DNA of 64,000 nt from Perilla frutescens (Eukaryota > Streptophyta > Magnoliopsida > Lamiales > Lamiaceae), in assembly GCA_026008535.1 (NCBI GenBank), contig BRKX01000007.1, forward strand, positions 7,277,001 to 7,341,000. The letters run 5' to 3'. The number at the start of each line of letters is the position of its first letter. Position 1 is the first letter of the stretch. The position numbers were made by a program, and so were the translations under genes. Positions 23,201-35,463 of the stretch are shown piece by piece. Below the pieces are notes generated by a model that saw nothing but the letters and a program-made list of their open reading frames with translations, ran no database searches and was not told the origin of the DNA.

Positions 23201-24759
23201 TACTATAGGTCATCCTCAAGAGTCATTAAAAAAATGAAAGAAACAGACTGGAAAAAATAAATAGTGGAAACGGCGCAAATTATTTTTGGATCAATTACAA
23301 CCTTAAAAATGTGTTTTGGGGGCAAATTAATTAACCCATTACCCAACGAAACCTATGTTGACTCACGAAAATTCAACTTTTTCGTTCGTGCTTAATTTTC
23401 ATTAATTATTAAGTTAGACAGTTAGGTTGTAAAAACAGGTCATCTTAAAAAATAAGAAAGATGGTTGAGTACTTACCTATACAGATATATTTGTAAGCAT
23501 TAGGATCAGTCGTTTATATATATATATTATTGAAAGTAAATTATAAGTGTTCACAAGAAGCAAATTAAATTTGACGTGGTAGCTTCTGCTCATAGTCAAA
23601 TGTAACGTGGCAGTATCTCCTAATCGTTAGGAAATGGTTAGAGTAGAATAGATTGGTTTGTTAGTTACGGTTCTATGCTAGCTACTATATATTACATTTT
23701 CTTAATTATATACAACTTTGTGAATCATTTTTACATTTTGAATAAACCAGAAACTCACATATATTCTCTATTCTTCCTTTCTCTCTCTACATTTGTCTTT
23801 TGTTCTTCATTAGTTTTAACATTTATGAGGATATAATCTTAGTGCAGTAGATATTCGGAATTAATTAATTTACTCTATTTAAACAATGATTGTAATGGAA
23901 CGCCACGACCAAAATGAACGTTGCTTTTTCCATTGCAAATATATGTTGAGTGAATGTTAGTACAAATCATAATTGAAACGCCAAAACATTATTAAAGTAC
24001 GCAATCCATCAAAACAAACTCAATTCTTCTATTGTACCACCAAATCAAACAAGCTCAAATATCTACGAATCTCAGATATGATAAATTAACAGCCTGATTA
24101 AGACAGGAGAATAAGAATCGAGGGTGTTGACAAATGAATTGTGCAACTTATTTTAGATATTAGATATAGCAGTACACCAAAAAGCCGATTTTGTTAAACT
24201 AAATATCTATTACTAACATGCGGTTTTATGAAGATGGTGTTGAATATAATAACATAAATATGTAAGTTTATTAACACAATTAAATCCCTAATCATGAAAA
24301 AATCTCTATGTTGAAATACATAAAATAATAAAACAGAATGCAGAAGCGTACCCTGAATCATAAATTTTTAGATCTTTATTATTGAATCCACTATTGAATT
24401 GGTTATGGATCTTCCAAACGAACTGTATCACCTTTGTTTTACTTTCTGTATAATAAATACAAACTTTGTATATATGTAATTTTCAATTTGGTCTCCTTGT
24501 GGTATTTACACATTAATTCCATGATTATCTGATATGTTTAATAGTTTAAAAATAAACTTTAGTAGATCGTTTTAATTAATTTTTCATAAAAATGCTATAC
24601 ACATTTTATTTTATATATGTAAGTCCACACATATTAGAAAATTTTCAACAGGTGAGTTATGCTCAATATCTTTTTCTAACATAGTATCAAAACTAACTCA
24701 ACTTCAACATTGGGTGCCCCTAATATCATTGTGGTTTCTGGCAAGTTCCATTACGCGTG
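20261..24759. other. 4.5-kb AT-rich stretch with possible LTR-like remnants, no gene
   Basis: No coding sequence is supported. A 30-bp direct repeat (ATAATCAGYTTGTGGATACAA) occurs at about 20265 and 20310. About 20690-22080 reads like a degenerate copia-type LTR (a TAGGTCTATGGTCCCCAG block near 21436, AT-rich arms), but I cannot define its ends. 22226-22365 is repeated at 33074-33205. About 23540-23820 (TACTATATATTAC, then a CT-rich stretch) resembles a promoter or LTR R-U5 segment. About 24660-24759 together with 32855-33000 looks like one older sequence split by the gypsy insertion. Confidence 0.4.
22226..22365. repeat. Dispersed repeat, copy 1
   Basis: About 135 bp containing CAATCGCTTTC, TATCTTAAAAGAGGAGAA and TAGTCTCTCGTTT, then ACACCCATA and CCCCCAAAT. 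It is repeated in the same orientation at 33074-33205, on the other side of the gypsy element. Origin unknown. Confidence 0.65.
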
Positions 24760-25984
24760 TGATGTGACTCGGGACATATAGGACACAACAATGAAAAATA
24801 TACGCGGAAGCTAGGAACGAAACTACGTCAGATGCGTAAGGGAACAATACGACTCAAACAAAGAACGAAAATACAACTCAACTATACGAACAATTAGACT
24901 CGAATATATCCTATATTAGACCCGAAATCTAGGTACTCTAGACTATGAACAATACCAAATAAAACACAATACCAAGACTTCAAGAAAAGGGGTGATTAAG
25001 ATAGACACAAGAACGACTCGATTAAGGCTAGAACTTACTAGGAAATTGGACAACGAACGAAGACTCGATGAAGAACACGAAGGACAATCTTGAGGGCTGG
25101 ACTCACGGCGATGGTGGCTGGAAAGGTGGCGGATGTCGGTGGTGAAAGTGGTCTTGGCGACGGTGAAGATTGTAGAAAGATAGGCTAGGATCGGCGAACC
25201 CGTGTTGTAAAACTCGAACGCGCATGTCTAACTTCTCCGGATAGCAATTCTCCCAAGTACTCGAAAGACCCTGAAAAATTTGAATAAGACTATTGATTTG
25301 CTAGAACAATAGAATTGTTTGTATGTTTTGATCAACCGAAGGATCGTGAGACAGATTGAGAATAACTCTTTATTTCTTGCAATTGTCTAACTTTAATGTA
25401 ACAAATGGACCTCCTATTTATACTATAGGAGTTCGAATATTAAACTTAAAACCTCAGGGAATTCAAAAATAACAAAAGAAATCAAAAAGGAATCCTACCT
25501 TAACTAGAGGTCTTAATTAAGGTAAGATAAGATAACATAAAATAAGGAAATAAAATCTATTCTAATTTAGATAAAATCCCATGAACTTGGGCCTTCTAAA
25601 CTCGCCAACTTGGACTTTAAACCAAACGACATGGGCTGAATTAATTGTGAATTAATTCGGTCCATATAGTGTACAAAATATCCACCACCTTTGCATGAAA
25701 AACAGCAACTTCTCGGATTCTCATGCAAACGCGTAGAACTCTTCATGCACACATCCAAATGGCGTGATTCTTCTTCTCACGTCTTCATGCTTCCTTCTTC
25801 TTCATCAATGGACAGCATGGTGATCAATCTCGAGCTGCTCTTCATGTCTTCTTCTTGCAATTTGAATTTACACCTTATTGAAGCTTGTAGATAAGCTTGC
25901 AACTTCTTTCCTCGTAAACGCGTCATAGGACCTCTGAATTGCAGCTCCGGATCATCTTCTTTATTGCTTTGCACGATCTCATCA
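24760..25984 (-). repeat. Gypsy 3' LTR (left copy)
   Basis: 1,225 bp, aligned over its length with 31705-32854. It holds about 75 bp near 25270-25360 that the other LTR lacks. The plus-strand ends TGATGTGAC and CTCATCA form the short inverted repeat. Small open frames here reappear in the other LTR and are not genes. Confidence 0.93.
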
Positions 25985-26000
25985 TTCCCCCTCCTACTCA
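25985..26000 (-). other. Gypsy polypurine tract
   Basis: The minus strand reads TGAGTAGGAGGGGGAA immediately before the 3' LTR, as expected for the plus-strand primer. Confidence 0.8.
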
Positions 26001-27401
26001 AAAGAATCCGTCATTGAATTCTCGGACTCATCATCATCGAACTCATCATCTGCAGAAAAGGGAGATAAGTCAGCAACATTAAATGTAGAGGAACACTTGT
26101 ACTCACCGGATAAATCAATGCGATATGCATTGTCATTGACTCGACTCAACAAAGTGAATGGTCCATCTCTTCTTGGCATTAACTTCGACTTTCTCAGATT
26201 AGGAAACCGTCCGGGACTCAGATGAATCCAAACGCGATCTCCGGGCTGGAAAATCATCGGTTTGCGCCGTTTGTTCTTTTGGACTGCATTGTATGCGCCA
26301 ACTGCTTCAATACGTGCACGTACTTTCTCATGTATCTCCTTTACTTGATCCGCTCTTCTTGTACCTTTAACACTTATTAGATGCTCAACAGGTAAAGGTA
26401 AAAGATCAGTAGGCGTTAGCGGATTAAAACCATAAACAACCTCGAATGGGGGACATATTAGTAGATGAATGCACAACTCGATTGTAAGCAAATTCAGCAT
26501 ATGGCAAACAATCTTCCCATGATTTCAAGTTGTTTTTAACCAAATAACGCAGCAAAGTACCTAAAGTTCTATTCACGACTTCAGTTTGACCATCCGTTTG
26601 AGGATGACAAGCAGTAGAGAAAAGTAACTTGGTACCTAGCTTACCCCAAAGTACACGCCAAAAATGAGCCAAAAACTTAGAATCCCTATCACTAACAATA
26701 GTTCTAGATATTCCATGTAATCGCACAACATGTATAAAGAACAGATTGACAATGTGTACAACATCATCAGTTTTCCTACATGCAATGAAATGAGACATCT
26801 TGGAAAATCTATCAACCACAACAAATATAGAATCTCGACCAAACCTAGACCGTGGTAAACCAAGTATGAAATCCATAGATAAATCAATCCACGGGGAAGA
26901 CGGGGCTGGTAGAGGCGTGTATAAATCGAATGGGTGAGAAGTAGATTTCGACCTTCTACATGTAATGCATCTACTACACACATTCTCAACATCATGCTTC
27001 ATACGTGGCCAAAAGAAATGCTCATGCAGCAAGTTTAACGTTTTAGACACACCAAAGTGACCCATTAAACCTCTCGCATGCGATTCTAGAACTAACAACT
27101 CACGCATAGAAGACTTAAGAATACACAACTGTGAACCCTTGGATAGGAAACCATCATGCACGAAATAACCATCATATGAACGAGATTTTGAGCAACATGT
27201 AGCATATATAGGTGCGAAAAACTCATCACACGTATACAAGTCCTTAATTGCATCAAATCCCAACATCTTAGCATGCATAAGGTTCAAGAGAACGTACCTG
27301 CGAGATAAGGCAACGACATTTTTAGCTCCTTTTTTGTACTTGATGACGTACGGAAAGGACTCAATAAACTCTACCCATTGCGCATGACGCTTGTTTAGAT
27401 T
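25994..27401 (-). pseudogene. Gypsy integrase and C-terminal tail, frameshifted
   Basis: 27287-26424 keeps the polyprotein frame. It has the H2C2 zinc finger (HARGLMGHFGV, CSRCITCRRSK) and core acidic residues in MDFILGLP, VSDRDSKF and the Glu of DGQTEVVNRTLG. Near 26450-26480 the frame changes and the second frame (from 26500) gives FEVVYGFNPLTP, then GDRVWIHL, the GPF motif (RRDGPFTLLSRVNDNAYRI) and FNVADLSPF. The tail after it is short and acidic and I see no chromodomain. The A-D of the usual VVADALSR linker (near 27320) is missing. Non-functional. Confidence 0.88.
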
Positions 27402-28886
27402 TTATTGGCCTTTCAAATGCTTCAAACTCTGGTGATCTGTGTGAATCACAAACTCCTTAGGCCACAAATAGTGCTGCCATGTGTCTAAAGCTCTCTTGAG
27501 TGCGTACAGCTCCTTGTCATGGGTGGAATAACGAAGGGCTGCATCTTGGAGCTTTTCACTGAAATAGGCGATTGGACGCCGTTCCTGCATTAAAACAGCA
27601 CCAATCCCTTTTCCCGAGGCATCACACTCAATTTCAAAAGTTTTATTAAAGTTCAGAAGAGCAAGAACAGGTACTTTACACAAACAAGATTTTAAAGTGT
27701 TAAACGCATGCTCTTGAACAGGACCCCATTCAAACTTTCGATCTTTCTTGCTTAACTTAGTAAGCGGCGCAGCTATGCTGGAAAAATCGCGCACAAAGCG
27801 ACGATAAAAGCTAGCAAGGCCGTGGAAAGATCTCACATCACTCGCGAATTTAGGAGTTGGCCATTCCTCAATCGCTTTGATTTTGGAACGGTCTACTTCT
27901 ATACCATGTTCACTCACAACAAAGCCGAGAAATACGACTTCATTCATACAAAAAGAACACTTAGACAGATTTCCATAAAGTTTCGAACCTTTAAGAATCT
28001 CAAAAACATGTCTAAGGTGCTGCATATGTGTGTGCATCGTGTCACTATAGATCAGAATGTCATCAAAATACACAACAACATATTTTCCAATTACTTCACG
28101 CAAAACATGATTCATGAGACGCATAAATGTGCTTGGTGCATTAGTGAGACCAAAAGGCATAACAATCCATTCATACAAACCATGCTTTGTTTTAAATGCA
28201 GTTTTCCATTCATCACCTTCATGCATACGAACTTGAAAATAACTAGAACGCAAATCAATTTTAGAAAAGATACACGAACTAGACAATTCATCAAGCATAT
28301 CATCTAATCTAGGGATGGAAAAATGATACTTTACCGTGATTTTGTTGATTGCTCTACAATCCATGCACATATGCCATTCGTTATTATTCTTGGGCACTAG
28401 AATCACGGGAACGGCGCACGGGATCAAGCTTTCACGGATTTCCTTCTTCTCCAACAGCTCTTTGACTTGCCTATCAATCTCTTTAGTCTCGTCAGGAGAC
28501 ATCCTAAAAGCTGGTCGGTTGGGTAGCACGGCTCCGGGGACAAAATCGATCTGGTGCTCGATCCCTCGAACTGGAGGAAGCCCGCCGGGTATTTCATCGA
28601 GAAATACGTCCTTAAACTCATCAAGTAAGGGTTGCACATCACTAGACAAACAATTATTAGTAGCACTGCTCTTAAATGTGAGTAGGACAAGAGGCATACC
28701 TGCTTTAACTGCTTTCTGAACTCCTTTAACCGAAATAAACAAGCTCTTCACAGGAGGCTTATTAGAACTCGAATCAATCACCTTTCCCATAGCTAAGGAG
28801 TCTGAAGGAGGAGTAATGGAAGAGGAAGGGGCAGCGGACATAGGCTGTCCAGTCATGGAGGTCGTGGCAATGGGCTGTCCGGCCAT
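27402..28886 (-). pseudogene. Gypsy reverse transcriptase and RNase H
   Basis: A 494-codon open section of the same polyprotein frame. Reverse transcriptase starts near GLPPVRGIEHQIDFVPG, with MCMDCRAINKITVK, SKIDLRSSYFQVRMHEGDEW, FGLTNAPSTFMRLMN and the catalytic YFDDILIYS (YFDD at 28071-28060). RNase H follows with ECDASGKGIGAVLMQ, SEKL, DKELYALKRALDTWQHYL and HTDHQSLKHLKGQ, where a TAA ends it. The next codons continue the family sequence, so this is a nonsense change, not the natural end. Catalytic residues are intact. Confidence 0.93.
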
Positions 28887-28958
28887 GGAGGCGGCGGCCG
28901 AGGCCTTCGGGGCCCGTTTTGAGGCTGCTTGCTTTGCCTTTTCCTCTTTGAACCTCTC

Positions 28959-29426
28959 CTACATGCGTTGCTGATCCATAGCAACGGCTTTAGGTGGCAA
29001 TGGCCGTAGGGTACTGGTTCGGCCGTCCATGTCGACAGTGTAAGTGTTTAGACGTCCATCGTGGATAACACGTCGATCAAACTGCCAAGGTCTGCCCAAC
29101 AACAAGTGTGCCGCATCCATAGGGATAACGTCGCACAAAATAGTGTCAGAAAACTTATTGATTGAGAACGAGACACTTACCTGATGAACCACGCGGATCT
29201 CGCCTCTATTTGTAAGCCACTGCAATCTGTAGGGACTCGTGTGTTGTTGAACTGGTAGACCAAGCTTTTTCACTGCATATTGACTGATGGCATTAATCAT
29301 GTTGTCACTGTCAATAATCATAGAACACGTGTGACCTTTGATCACTGCACGGGTGTAGAAGATGTTTTCCCGTTGGTGTTCTTGTTTCTCTTCTCGAATG
29401 ATGCTTAAACTCCGGATTGTGACCAA
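28959..29426 (-). pseudogene. Gypsy aspartic protease with altered active site
   Basis: The retropepsin fold is recognisable: HTCSMIIDSDNMINAIS at the active site, LGLPVQQH, then MDAAHLLLGRPWQFDRR, the usual flap and hydrophobic-glycine region. The catalytic triad should be D-S/T-G but reads D-S-D. Glycine to aspartate is one G-to-A change. The frame is shared with gag and reverse transcriptase. The enzyme is probably inactive. Confidence 0.85.
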
Positions 29427-29474
29427 ACTGACTTGCTGAACCTCCGGATCGATATCTTCATGAGATGCATCATT

Positions 29475-30794
29475 CTAGACTTTGTTCTCATATGTGGCGT
29501 CGTCCACTAGCTCTGTTTCATCCTCACTGGCCGATTCGACTTCATTTGATTCGGTTAAGTATAGAACTTGCCGGTTTGGACATTGAGCTTGAAAGTGGCC
29601 CCAACCTTGACATTTGTGACACTGAATGTCACGAGCTCGAATAGGGGCTGTATTGGGTGGCGTCACACCTTGAGTTGGCCGTGTAGGGGTCGGTCGTGGC
29701 TGATTTGGCGGTGTAGACTCGGGTCTACGGCTGGACTGCGGTGTAGTGCGATCAAAACGTCGAACGAGCTAATCTAGAGGACCTCGCGGTTGTGAGGCAT
29801 TAGATGACGTCGAACTGGGTGCTGTACGACTCTAAGGTTGTCGTGTAGGGACTGCACTGTGGTGTGATCGACGTCGGCCTTCTTTCAGCTGCTTTTCCAC
29901 AATCGATGCGTACTACACCATTCTCTCTACACTATTGAAGTCTCTCAGCTCGACTTCACAAGCAATGTCAGGATTCATACCTTCAATATACCGAATGATG
30001 GTAGCATTTAAGGTCTCCTGCTTCCCGACTCTGTTCAAGGCAGTCTCCAACTCCTTGTGATATTCTTCAATGGATCTGGTGCCTTGTTTGATCCAATTGA
30101 GCTTCTTCTCGAGCTCTCTCTCACAATGAACTCGAATGAAGCGTCCTCGCATCAATCCCTTCATTTCTTCCCAAGTGTCGATGGGAGGGTTTCGATTTCA
30201 GCGTTGTCTATCCTGCTGTATCTCTCACCATGAGGTTGCGTAGTCTTTAAACTCTAAGCATGCAAGCTGTACTTTCTTGACCTCTGAGAAATCATAGCAT
30301 GCAAAGATCTTTTCTACCTTATACTCCCAATCTAAGTAGATATCGGGGTCGTGAAGGCCTTCAAACTCAGGGATGCTCATCTTGATGTTGTTGAGCATTC
30401 CATCTTCACGGTTTGCACGCCAATGGGGTGCTCGGGGTCGATCATGGTGGTATCCCCGCCCCTGTGGTATGAAATCGGCTTCATATCCACTGGTTGCATC
30501 ATACTCCTACCCAAAATCATCATAGGCATCGAATTCTTTCCTAGGTGGCGGCCTGGGTGCAGCTCGGTACTGCTGCTGGCGTCGGCCCTCAGGTTCTGCT
30601 TAAGGCTCGGGTTGCCTCTCTGCGTTGCATTGTACTGCTTGGGGTTCAGATGGCTGAGCTTTAAGTCTTTGGATCTCCTCAGTCAGCTCGGCAATCTGAT
30701 TGTTGAAGTTATCCTTCATCATTTGGTTCTCCCGTCTGAAGTACTGTGCCATAGCATCAAAGTTGTACTTCGGGTCCCAAGCTGCATTGGACAT
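29475..30794 (-). pseudogene. Gypsy gag with several nonsense codons
   Basis: One frame from the ATG at 30794 (MSNAAWDPKYNFDAMAQYF, then a coiled-coil-like ENQMMKDNFNNQIAELTEEI) to a zinc knuckle, CHKCQGWGHFQAQC, near 29600. The capsid core is readable at 30164-29913 (MKGLMRGRFIRVHCERELEK, then GTRSIEEYHKELE). Stops interrupt the frame after residue 64 and at further points to about 30200, and again at 29912. Those I could read replace Gln, Trp or Gly codons by single transitions. No frameshift is needed to connect the pieces. Confidence 0.85.
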
Positions 30795-31686
30795 GTAAGA
30801 TGGGTCGTCTGGGGTGTTAGGCGATCTAGGCTCGCTATGGGCAACTCAGATGACTCTCATGTGGTACCTTTCTTCATAGTACCTGCAAAAGGAACAAACG
30901 TGAAGAAAAAGCAAAGTAGAACCTCACAATTCCTCACAAGCTCTTGTGTATGTCACTCTTGATTTTTCCACTCGTGTTTATCTCTCAGATGAATGTAGTG
31001 CACGTGTGAATGGAGTGAGTATGGGGGTGGGCTGATCGAAACAACTGCTTCTCTTGACTAGCTCCTCTGGGTCTTCTTCAAGCTCCAACGGATAAAATCA
31101 AGCCGGAAGGTTGCCAAGAGTAGAAGTAGGCGTGTGGTGTAGATGAACCTGCTGATTTTGGTATATGTAGACCATGAGTGTATGGGTGTACGGGTGTACT
31201 GGTGTACGGGCTATATGGTGTATAAGGTGAACCGGGTGCAGTTGTGAGTAGACTGGAAATTTCAAATCCTAAAGGTGTAGGGATTGAAAATAAGATGGAT
31301 AAGTATGGAAGATTTTGACTAGATATGGATTAGGATGGAAGGAAATCTAAACAAGGAAAAGAAATCTAGTAGACAAGATAAGAGACTTTTGGATGTGTTT
31401 TACCAAGTATGGACAAAATCTAAAATCCCTAAGTATCTATCTAGTATGGAAACAACTCTATCTAGACTAGGAAATAACAAGAAATCAAAATAAACAAGAA
31501 TTAAAAACCGAAAATAAATCTAATTTTTTTTGTACGATCTTTTTCTCTTTTTTTTTGTGCTGTAGGGTTTTCGAACCCTCTGCTCTTTTTTTTTCAATGA
31601 ATATTCAGATATTACAACTCGAAAGACTCAAATAATAAAACGAACAAAATGGACGTATTGAACCACGAGCGATATAAACCGACCTA

Positions 31687-31700
31687 GCTCTTGATACCAA
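31687..31700 (-). other. Gypsy primer-binding site
   Basis: The minus strand reads TTGGTATCAAGAGC, four bases inside the 5' LTR. It resembles the initiator tRNA-Met site TGGTATCAGAGC with one extra A. Confidence 0.75.
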
Positions 31701-31704
31701 TTTA

Positions 31705-32854
31705 TGATGTGACCCGAGACTTATAGGACACACAATGACAAATATACGCGGAAGCTATGAACGAAACTACGTCGGATGCGTAAGGGAACAATGCGACTCA
31801 AACAAAGAACGAAAATACAACTCAACTATACGAACAATTAGACTCGAATATATATGCTATATTAGACATGAAACTTAGGTACTTTAGACTATGAACAATA
31901 CCAAATAAAACACAATACCAAGACTTCAAGAAAAGGGGCGATTAAGATGGACACAAGAACGACTCGATTAAGGCTAGAACTTACTAGGAAATTGGACAAC
32001 GAACCAAGACTCGATGAAGAACACGAAGGACAATCTTGAGGGCTGGACTCACGGCGATGGTGGCTGGAAAGGTTGCGGACGTCAACGGTGAAAGTGGTCT
32101 TGGCGACGGTGAAGATTGTAGAAAGATAGGCTAGGATCGGCGAACCCGTGTTGTAAAACTCAAACGCGCACGTCTAACTTCTCCGGATAGCAATTCTCCC
32201 AAGTACTCGAAAGACCCTGAAGAATTTGAGAATAACTCTTTATTTCTTGCAATTGTCTAACTTTAATGTAACAAATGGACCTCCTATTTATACTATAGGA
32301 GTTCGAATATTAAACCTAAAACCTAAGGGAATTCGAAAATAACAAAAGAAATGAAAGAGGAATCCTACCTTAACTAGAAGTCTTAATTAAGGAAAGATAA
32401 GATAACATAAAATAAGGAAATAAAATCTAATCTAATCTAGATAAAATCCCATGGACTTGGGCCATCTAAACTCGCTAACTTGGACTTTAAACCACACGAC
32501 ATGGGCTGAATTAATTGTGAATTAATTCGGTCCATATTGTGTACAAAATATCCACCACCTTTGCATGAAAAACAGCAACTTCTCGGATTCTCATGCAAAC
32601 GCGTAGAACTCTTCATGCACACATCCAAATGGCGTGATTCTTCTTCTCACGTCTTCATGCTTCCTTCTTCTTCATCAATGGACAGTATGGTGATCAATCT
32701 CGAGCTGCTTTTCATGTCTTCTTCTTGCAATTCGAATTTACGCCTTATTGAAGCTTGTAGATAAGCTTGCAATTTCTTTGCTCATAAACGCATCATAGGA
32801 CCTCTGAATTGTAGCTCCGGATCATCTTCTTTATTGCTTTGCACGATCTCATCT
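31705..32854 (-). repeat. Gypsy 5' LTR (right copy)
   Basis: 1,150 bp, the 5' LTR in the element's orientation because the primer-binding site lies next to it at 31700. The outer end reads CTCATCT instead of CTCATCA, so the terminal base appears mutated. Confidence 0.92.
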
Positions 32855-33073
32855 GTGTGTGAGGGGCGCATTATGGTAACGATAATGTAGACTCCCCTTA
32901 CAAACTTTGCGCGAGGGATGTGTTAAATATCTCACAATGCAGCTTGGAAAAAGGACATGTTCAACTTTACTAAAATAATGATAACAGTTTTCTTACAAGT
33001 TGATTTTGCAAGAGTTAATTAGACGGGACTAATATCCATTTTTAATAGCACTTAGTCGTTCCAGTCCAACTAA

Positions 33074-33205
33074 AGAGTTGGTTGGAGAATAATTTTTCCC
33101 ACAATCGCTTTCATATCTTAAAAGAGGAGAATTAGTCTCTCGTTTATCAAATTACGGTAGTCAGACTTATTCCACACCCATACCCCCAAATGACCAAAAC
33201 ACTTT
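33074..33205. repeat. Dispersed repeat, copy 2
   Basis: Same orientation as 22226-22365, sharing CAATCGCTTTC, TATCTTAAAAGAGGAGAA, TAGTCTCTCGTTT and CCCCCAAAT with scattered differences. Confidence 0.65.
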
Positions 33206-34784
33206 ATCCCTACTTGGTGTCCTATTTTGATTTTTATTAAATTTTCATTCATTATTTCTTCAATTTTAATTTTTTTTATTTAGTTTAATTTTCTAATTAC
33301 TATAAAGTTTTTATTCAACCCAATTCGAATTTATATTTATTTTTTAATAATTATTTTATGTTTTTAGTTAAGATAATTGATTATTCCAAAATTAGGGTAT
33401 ATAATTTTTAAAAAAATTAATTTTTAGCAATAAATGTTAATTATAATTGGTTACACTATAATAAATTTTATTTTTGTAATAAAAATTTTAAATGTTAAAT
33501 TTGATAAAGGATGACAGTAATAGGATAAAGAATGTGGACTAGATTATTTTATGCTAGTCTAAATGCTCTAAAAATTACTTTAGCGGGTTGGGAGGAATTG
33601 ACCCCTTTACATAAGCATTAGGGGGTATTCGCATCTTTGCCCCAAATAAAGTGTGCTCCAGGTAATAATATATTTAAATACGAATGTTAGTTACATAATA
33701 AGAACACAAAATATACATAAATCTATATAGTATGCCGTGTTATTTTATGTATAATAAATATGAAAAAGTAAAAAATAAGGATAACAATAAATTTTTCCCT
33801 AGTACTATTATTTTTTCTTGAGTCGATATAGGAAGAGTTTTGTAGTTACTATAATTACTTCTCCAACTAATATCATTACAAACATTTCTAATATCACTGT
33901 ATCTATTATACATGAAATATTAATTGATTATATTGATTTTTATGTGTATTAGAAAATACGGGTGGTGCCCGTGAGGACAGCATTGACTCTACATCAGATG
34001 GCCCTGTCATTTATTTCATACTTTATATTGGGTTAAATTTCATATTATTTTCCTGTGTTTTCACGAAAAAAAAATACCATGTTTAATAAATAATCTAAGA
34101 ACTTCTTCTGTTATATTAGAATCCATCAATAAGGCCCTTTTTGAGCGAGTGAAGTGCACTTGCTAAGAGATAGTGTATGGTTTATTTTTTTGCCATTTTT
34201 GTATTACAAAAAATATATTTTAGATTATTTGAAAATTATAGTATGTGGCCAAACAACTATTTTTACAAGTTTTGAATTATTTTGTATTTTTAAATATAAA
34301 TAATTTTTTAAAATAGTATATAGTTTGAGCAAATATTATAATTTTTAAATAATATAAAATATAGATATATTTCAAAAATATCTAAAAAATAATAAAAACT
34401 TAGGAACTTATCAAAATAGCAAAAAAAGTAGTACATCACTACATTAACCAAATGCTATACTTTTTAAAATTATATATAATATATTTATATTTAAAAAAGT
34501 ATTTTAAAATTATAAAAAACTCAGGATGATATTATCCTAATAGATAAAATATAAGTTTAATCAAATACTATAAAATTCAAATAATATGAAATATATTTAT
34601 CTCTAACCAAAATTGTAATAAGAACAAATCATACTCTCTTTTTTATCAAGTGTAATTCACTCTTTTTAAAAGGGACCTTTTTTTTATCAATTATATTGTA
34701 CCATGACATTAAAGTTTTTAGACTACTTATTAAATACAATGTTTTTTTTTTTTTTGAACAAAACACACGTGAGTAATATGAAAT

Positions 34785-34890
34785 TTTACGTCTTCATACT
34801 GCAACTTGTCTCTGCGGCCAAGAGGCAGTAGTTGCCGAAGACTCAAATATCATTATCGCATTAATTAGTATATATCTAAATACCACGAAC
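34785..34890. repeat. Promoter-like relic (copy of 5452-5545)
   Basis: CTTCATACTGCAACTTG, a CGAAGACTCAAATAT block and an ATCGCATTAATTAG block occur in the same order and similar spacing as at 5452-5545. A shorter match (TTCATATTGCAACTTGG) lies at about 36688. No coding sequence follows directly. Confidence 0.5.
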
Positions 34891-35119
34891 ATATACAATT
34901 TTGAGCTTGTCTAAATTTTATTTTGAAATATTCTTTTTATTTTATATACTAATTTACTTATTCCATAAGTTGCGCTTCCGGATCATTGTTGGAGATTCGA
35001 CAACTAGCAAGAAAAAGTCATCATCAATATCACTATATATTCCACCAAGTGCCGATGGGTTTCGTTCTTTCATTTTCACAAATTTTTTAACTTGATTTTC
35101 AAATCGCAAATTCTCCTAT

Positions 35120-35460
35120 CGCAAAAACTCCCGTGCATAAGATGTATATGAGACGGTTAACGTGTTGACCAAAAAAATTGTGAAAATTGGTGATACTTTT
35201 TAGGGATACAATTGATACTTTTTTTAATTTCGAATGATACTTTTTAGTGTGTCAATTGATATTGATCTTAACGGTTTTTTTCTTTATTTTTTTTATTCTG
35301 CCCAATACTTTTTATTGATACAAATGATACTTTTTAACCTTTGAAATGATATTTTTCAATATTATGAATGGTACTAATTTTGACGGATTTTTTGGTCAAA
35401 GCATTGACCGGGTCAACACGCGTTGACCGTCTCATGTACATCTTATGTACAAGAGACATG
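35120..35460. mobile_element. MITE, first of an adjacent pair
   Basis: Terminal inverted repeats: GCATAAGATGTATATGAGACG at the left against CGTCTCATGTACATCTTATG at the right, followed inwards by GTTGACC and its complement. The interior repeats GATACTTTTTA several times. A second, diverged copy follows directly. No coding capacity. Confidence 0.7.
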
Positions 35461-35463
35461 CCC

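Larger units (their letters stand above)
24760..32854 (-). mobile_element. Ty3/gypsy LTR retrotransposon, complete but decayed
   Basis: An 8.1-kb element on the minus strand. The LTRs at 24760-25984 and 31705-32854 both start TGATGTGAC on the plus strand; the left one ends CTCATCA, so TGATG...CATCA is the terminal inverted repeat. Target duplication: GCGTG (24755-24759) against GTGTG (32855-32859), one transition apart. Inside, on the minus strand: primer-binding site, gag, protease, reverse transcriptase, RNase H, integrase and a purine tract at 26000-25985. Reverse transcriptase before integrase is the gypsy order. The polyprotein is one frame with many stops and one frameshift. By eye the LTRs differ by roughly 4% plus a deletion of about 75 bp in the right LTR. 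Confidence 0.95.
32855..35108. other. AT-rich stretch, no gene; LTR-like and promoter-like relics
   Basis: 32855-33000 (GTGTGAGGGGCGC, then TGTTAAATATCTCACA and a CAGCTTGG/AAAAAGGACATG block) looks like the edge of an old LTR element, continuous with 24660-24759 before the gypsy insertion. 33074-33205 is the second copy of a dispersed repeat. 34785-34890 is a promoter-like relic similar to 5452-5545. The rest is very AT-rich with no frame I can support. Confidence 0.45.

Noticed and set aside
25567..25894. Frames on both strands, mirrored at 32437-32764
   Set aside because: They lie in the two LTRs of the gypsy element, which explains the duplication; no protein motif.
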